From Pampus argenteus (lineage: Eukaryota; Chordata; Actinopteri; Scombriformes; Stromateidae), in assembly GCA_036937835.1 (NCBI GenBank), contig CM072861.1, positions 8,921,501 through 8,985,500 of the forward strand: DNA of 64,000 nucleotides. The letters run 5' to 3'. The notes under the pieces were generated by a model. It was not told the DNA's origin. It ran no database searches and saw only the letters and a program-made list of their open reading frames with translations. The position numbers and the translations under genes are program-made. The number at the start of each line of letters is the position of its first letter. Position 1 is the first letter of the stretch. This document shows, in pieces, positions 60,301 through 64,000 of the stretch.

Positions 60301-60450
60301 CGCATGTTTGGTCTGTCTTTTGTCTGTTATGGCGCATTAATTCATTTAAAACTGATGCAAATTACTCAAACCGCCGGACAAATAGAATATTACTGGATGC
60401 AAAAAACATGGCTTATGTTCAGTAAAGTGTTTGAGCGTTCGGTGCCAACA

Positions 60451-60472
60451 TTTTTTTTTTTTTTTTTTTTTT
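60451..60472. repeat. T22 run
   Basis: Homopolymer. Confidence 0.95.
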
Positions 60473-60699
60473 ACTGCTGTTCCTATTCGTGATATAGTTG
60501 CAAAATGTTTTCCTCATCAGAGAGCACCTGTTAATCATCACTATCAGGAAATATGATGCACGATCAGTACCAGCGTTATGGGCTGTAAACAAGTAAAAAT
60601 GAGCAAGCACATACAGCATACAGCTGTGATGTTTGTATTTCCCCTTCATCTTGCAAGAATACCACCACTGTTGTTATCTGTTTACTGCGATTTGACTAC

Positions 60700-60900
60700 A
60701 CCAGTCTGACTGAAACTGAACTTAAACTGCTTTCTTGTTCGGTGGATCATGCCCAGTCTCTGACTTATCTGCAGTGAGTCATCAAATGAGCAAAAGGACT
60801 GGAATGAAGAAATGAAGGTTTGTTATTTGCTGGTTGAAAACTCCAGCTGGAACGATCCTGGCAGGCATAAGTGAACAATACCCTCTTGTTAACTTCTGTG
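60700..60900. promoter_or_regulatory. Candidate conserved non-coding block
   Basis: Complex segment directly left of a transposon; TGAGTCATCAAATGAG near 60775-60790. Confidence 0.32.
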
Positions 60901-60924
60901 CGGAAGGAACACATTTAAACTAAA

Positions 60925-61380
60925 GATGCCCTGTTCAACCCAATTGGTAAAATTAATGTTGGCATTGTACGTTCCTGCAACCCATACATATGTTGAATAT
61001 CTGTTTCAATATGTATTATAGGGAAAGCGATGTAGTTCAAATGACATCTATATTAGTTCACTTCCTCATTGGGAGGAAGTGGGTTTGGTGGTTGGCTAGA
61101 GAGTTAGATGGGAGTTAGTTAGAGAGTTAGTTAGATGGCAAAAACAGCAGCGAGCACTGTTCAAGACCACTGTTTCAACCGACAAAACCCGGCTAAACCT
61201 AACCAGACCTTAGCCACAGCGTCGTCGCACCATAAAGCACAATTATTCAACTAATAATAGCCATTTAATGCAGCGTTAAACGACACGCGTAAAGCTAAAT
61301 GTAGATATTTAACGTATATGTGGTTTGCAGAAACGTACAATGCCAACATTTGTTTTGGCAACTGCGTTGAACGGGGCAGC
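60925..61380. mobile_element. Non-autonomous DNA transposon with 79-bp inverted ends
   Basis: The first 79 bp (60925-61003) and the reverse complement of the last 79 bp (61302-61380) align without gaps with 15 mismatches (about 81 %). The alignment includes a 19-bp identical core AATGTTGGCATTGTACGTT. The interior has no coding frame. It holds a tandem GAGAGTTAG/TTAGATGG patch (61097-61138) and a perfect hairpin CACTTCCTC/GAGGAAGTG (61059-61081). Target duplication not found; ends are approximate and the divergence implies an old copy. Confidence 0.75.
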
Positions 61381-61549
61381 TCCCAGAGGTGAACATATGA
61401 AAGTGAAGCAGAACATTCTTTAAAATCTGCGTCCTTTGCAAATATTTCCTTGCGTACTGTGAATAAAGATTAAATACTATGTCTACATGTGAAAACTACT
61501 GTACAGTAACAAGCAGAGTTGGAAATTTGCTGATTCAACAATAATCTGG

Positions 61550-61900
61550 GAAAGAACTGGAGTGCAGACATGCCTGAGAGAGGTTAAGTGGCCCTTCAGT
61601 CTGTGTCGTTTAAAAATGCTTTAATGGCAAGCCCACAATAACAACAGTAACACTGTCACAGACACTCACCTCTTTTATAGTGCTCGCCTCGGCCCCGAGA
61701 AGGATTGATGCGTCACCATAGCAACATTGACCCTTAAAGTCTCATTGCAACCTGAGCCCAGCTCCTGATTTATGGGTGTTTTCAGCTTGTTACAGCAGAT
61801 TTATCCTCACAATAAAAAAGAACAACAATCTGCAGAAATCATTAAGGGGAGTCTGTTGGAAACTCTGGGTTAAAGGCAAAGCTGTACCAGAAGCTGCTGA
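61550..61900. promoter_or_regulatory. Candidate regulatory block with RFX X-box
   Basis: Complex repeat-free segment holding a full X-box at 61712-61725 and several TTTAATGG / CATTAAGG words. No open frame. Confidence 0.4.
61712..61725 (+). promoter_or_regulatory. RFX X-box (GTCACCATAGCAAC)
   Basis: Fits the symmetric RFX consensus GTNRCC-NN-RGYAAC at every position. X-boxes bind RFX-family factors and typically occur at ciliary-gene promoters and enhancers (established). Here no promoter is visible, so an enhancer site is more likely. Confidence 0.5.
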
Positions 61901-61904
61901 AAAA

Positions 61905-62279
61905 TAATGTTGATATGATAAAGTACAAACACTTGGAAGTTAAGCAAAAACCTTCTTGAAAAGCCATTTTGTCTATGAATGAGTGAATATCCTACATAGT
62001 TTTACTGTTTGTAAGGTAAAATAGGCTCAAGAGGAAAACAAGTTGGGTCCAAATCAATGATCTAAATGTATGACCCTTATTTCTCGCATGCCTCTTTTTC
62101 TGCATCATAACTCTGTGTGGAGATTTTTTCCTTACTCAGGGGTTTACAGGTGCCTCTCTTAAATCTTTGGTTATATTAAATAGATGTTGTAACTGCTTGT
62201 GATTCTGCAAAATTAGGTTCTGGGAAAAGCAATTTATAGTTTGTGCTTCATTTTAGGTGGGGGGATTAGCGTCCTTGTT
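61905..62279. other. No gene seen
   Basis: AT-rich spacer. TCTTTGGTTAT at 62164-62174 is only a partial miR-9-like word. Confidence 0.5.
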
Positions 62280-62925
62280 TGCTTTCCCTGAATCACTCTC
62301 GTGTCTCTCATATGGGATGAGGCAAAGATATTCAAAACCCCAAGACCTCCTCTGGCAGCTCATGATGTTACTCAAGAAGTCTCCAAGGAAGGGTCAGTAG
62401 TCAGAGACGAAGTCATTAGCATGGCGCGCTGATAAAGACAGATGACACAAGGAAAGTGGTGACGAGGAGCTGGAAGGGTAAAAAAGAGGCAGGAGGGTAA
62501 CGGCCACGATGCCTGTACTCTGGTATTTTAAGCAGGACATCTTTATTCCTTCCTGCCAATGTGAGTGATCCTCTTCCATTCGCCACGGTAGGAAGCTGCG
62601 TGACCCTGCGGGGCCACTCCGGCTGACTGGCCCTTCTCCAGAGCAGCCAGCAGTGCATCCCTAAAGCAGGCTTGACCGACCTGCAGTCACACACTCTGCG
62701 GTCAAGCCCTGGGCAGGGGGATTTGAGATGTGACAGCATAATCAATTTCCATGATTCATGATCGCCCCGAAAGGAGAACGCGCTGAGCGACTGGGCAGCT
62801 GAAAGAGTAGAGCAGAAGAGGAATGCTGACAACATAGTTAAGTCCACAGCCATGTATAGCAGTGGAGACACTGTGCTTCTGGCTGTGCTACTTTTATTTG
62901 TTAGATCTTCCAGAATACATAACAA
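62280..62925. promoter_or_regulatory. Candidate conserved non-coding block with long minus ORF
   Basis: Complex GC-richer sequence. A 169-codon minus frame (62416-62925) opens with a TTG rather than ATG; the first ATG starts MAVDLTML further in. It is Ser/Leu/Arg-rich and unrecognised. GTGACAGCATAATCAATTTC near 62731-62750 carries TALE/homeodomain-like words. Non-coding is more likely. Confidence 0.38.
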
Positions 62926-62934
62926 TAATGTGAG

Positions 62935-62958
62935 ACTTTATTGATCCCGAAGGGAAAA
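62935..62958 (-). mobile_element. Truncated retrotransposon 3' tail
   Basis: On the minus strand it reads TTTCCCTTCGGGATCAATAAAGT, here quoted in parts: TTTCCC-TTC-GGGATC-AATAAAGT. It has the same stem-plus-AATAAAGT signature as 7207-7258, common at fish non-LTR 3' ends. The 5' portion toward 63060 may be the rest of the fragment. Confidence 0.55.
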
Positions 62959-62964
62959 TACTCT

Positions 62965-64000
62965 TTTCACTAAACGGCCTCCAGAGAAAAGTCAAAACTC
63001 AAGGTCAGTTGTAGTACAGAGAAGCGCCCCGGAGCTAAAAGTAATTCTGATCCAGATTCATGAAGATTACAAGGAACCATCTGCACTTTTTTTTCTTTTA
63101 TTACTTGAGCTAACAGCACAGAGGTTTTGTATTAAATACAAATCAACAAATGCAGTCTATGTTACTAAGACTACTATATCTTACAGCCTTTAATACTTTC
63201 AGCATTCTCTAAGAAAGGAAAAAAAACACTTACTTGCTTGTCAGATGTTACATTTACATGTATGCATTGTACAGCAGTGATGTTTCACAATGTCTTATGG
63301 GAACTGTTGTTCCAATTGACTGAACAGGTGCTTTGTTTCATTGCTTTCTGTTGGTTGCTATGATGATTTGTTTTTTTTTTCAACATTAACGTCTTTGCCA
63401 GTTGAGTGGAAATGCCAGAAATTTGAGAAAAAAGTTTGAAATATCCCGAAAAAAGTTTTTATGTTTGGCTGAGGCAGAAAAGTTGGTGTAAAAAAAAAAA
63501 AAAAAAAAAGCCACAAAGTGCAGTGGAAACAGACTTAGTAAATTAATTACGATGTACAGAAGCATGTGACTGAATGTCACTCAAGCTTTCACCTTGCTAA
63601 AGAGAACAAAAATCATGTCATCTATCTGTCTGGTTAAGAAGGATTTCGTGATGCTAAAAGTCCTCACTGTGTGCATGTGAAAAAAAGAGAAAAAGTAGTC
63701 CAGCCAGGCTTGGCATTCGGTCAAATCAGACCAGGTTTTTATTCCATGTGTGGTATAGAGCCAGACATCTGAGTAAAGGACATATTTGCAATGAACCGTG
63801 TTATCCTTGTAAAACCTTGGTTTATGTTTTTTGCCTTGGAAAACTGTTATATTCCTGTCAGAAGAACAGAATTCTGGAAAGAGGGAGAAAAGGTCTGCTA
63901 AATCCTGACCCATCAATCCATCATATCTCATAAGCAGGAGAAGCCTGAGATCTAAAAAAAAAACAAAAAAAACTCTTCGTTAATTTAAATGTAGCAAAAG
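62965..64000. other. No gene seen; AT-rich, A20 run
   Basis: AT-rich spacer with A20 at 63490-63509. Opposite-strand frames at 63581-63933 are unrecognised. The segment 63580-63900 is moderately complex. Confidence 0.42.

Noticed and set aside
62164..62174. TCTTTGGTTAT, start of miR-9
   Set aside because: The match stops after 11 nt and there is no hairpin.

Overview
The window looks like non-coding DNA from a ray-finned fish. The case for a fish rests on several things: dense (CA)n/(GT)n, (TTTA)n, (TTTC)n and (ATCT)n microsatellites; two retrotransposon 3' tails ending in the fish-type 'TTTCCC-stem-GGGAT(T/C)AATAAAGT' signature (7207-7258 plus strand, 62935-62958 minus strand); short MITE-like DNA transposons; and no mammalian-type SINEs. 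This is inference from memory of repeat families, not a database search. I found no protein-coding gene that I recognise, no rRNA or tRNA gene, no operon and no CRISPR array. Every long open frame is either a translated microsatellite (poly-His at 19.4 kb, CA/GT frames at 26 and 29 kb) or an unrecognisable frame inside unique sequence.

Layout. About forty blocks of 150-1300 bp have balanced composition, few low-complexity runs and many homeodomain-type TAATTA/ATTAAT cores. They alternate with AT-rich, microsatellite-rich spacers. The blocks resemble the conserved non-coding (enhancer-like) elements found in gene deserts or long introns around vertebrate developmental transcription-factor genes. 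The strongest are near 8.3-10 kb, 14.2-14.6 kb, 16.2-17.2 kb, 22.7-23.0 kb, 28.9-31.0 kb, 31.8-33.2 kb, 34.0-34.4 kb, 39.0-40.3 kb, 43.5-45.0 kb, 51.1-51.7 kb, 54.0-54.8 kb and 56.0-62.9 kb. Conservation itself cannot be seen in one sequence, so confidences for these blocks are deliberately modest.

Mobile elements. The best-supported are a 417-bp MITE with 13-bp inverted ends and a near-perfect 8-bp target duplication (11504-11920) and a 456-bp element with 79-bp terminal inverted repeats, about 81 % identical (60925-61380). Weaker ones are a 146-bp foldback element (31641-31786) and a decayed Tc1/mariner-like end at TA|CAGT (48266 onward).

How it might work together. If the blocks are enhancers, the window is a cis-regulatory landscape acting on a gene outside it. 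Candidate sites that stand out are four TGACAG (TALE/MEIS-type) sites in 45 bp (28983-29027), a full RFX X-box (61712-61725), a full palindromic CRE (32218-32225) and a possible CTCF site (51089-51102). One splice-site-bounded open segment (16513-16654) is the only thing resembling an internal exon, and it is weak. I see no evidence for an undescribed multi-gene system.
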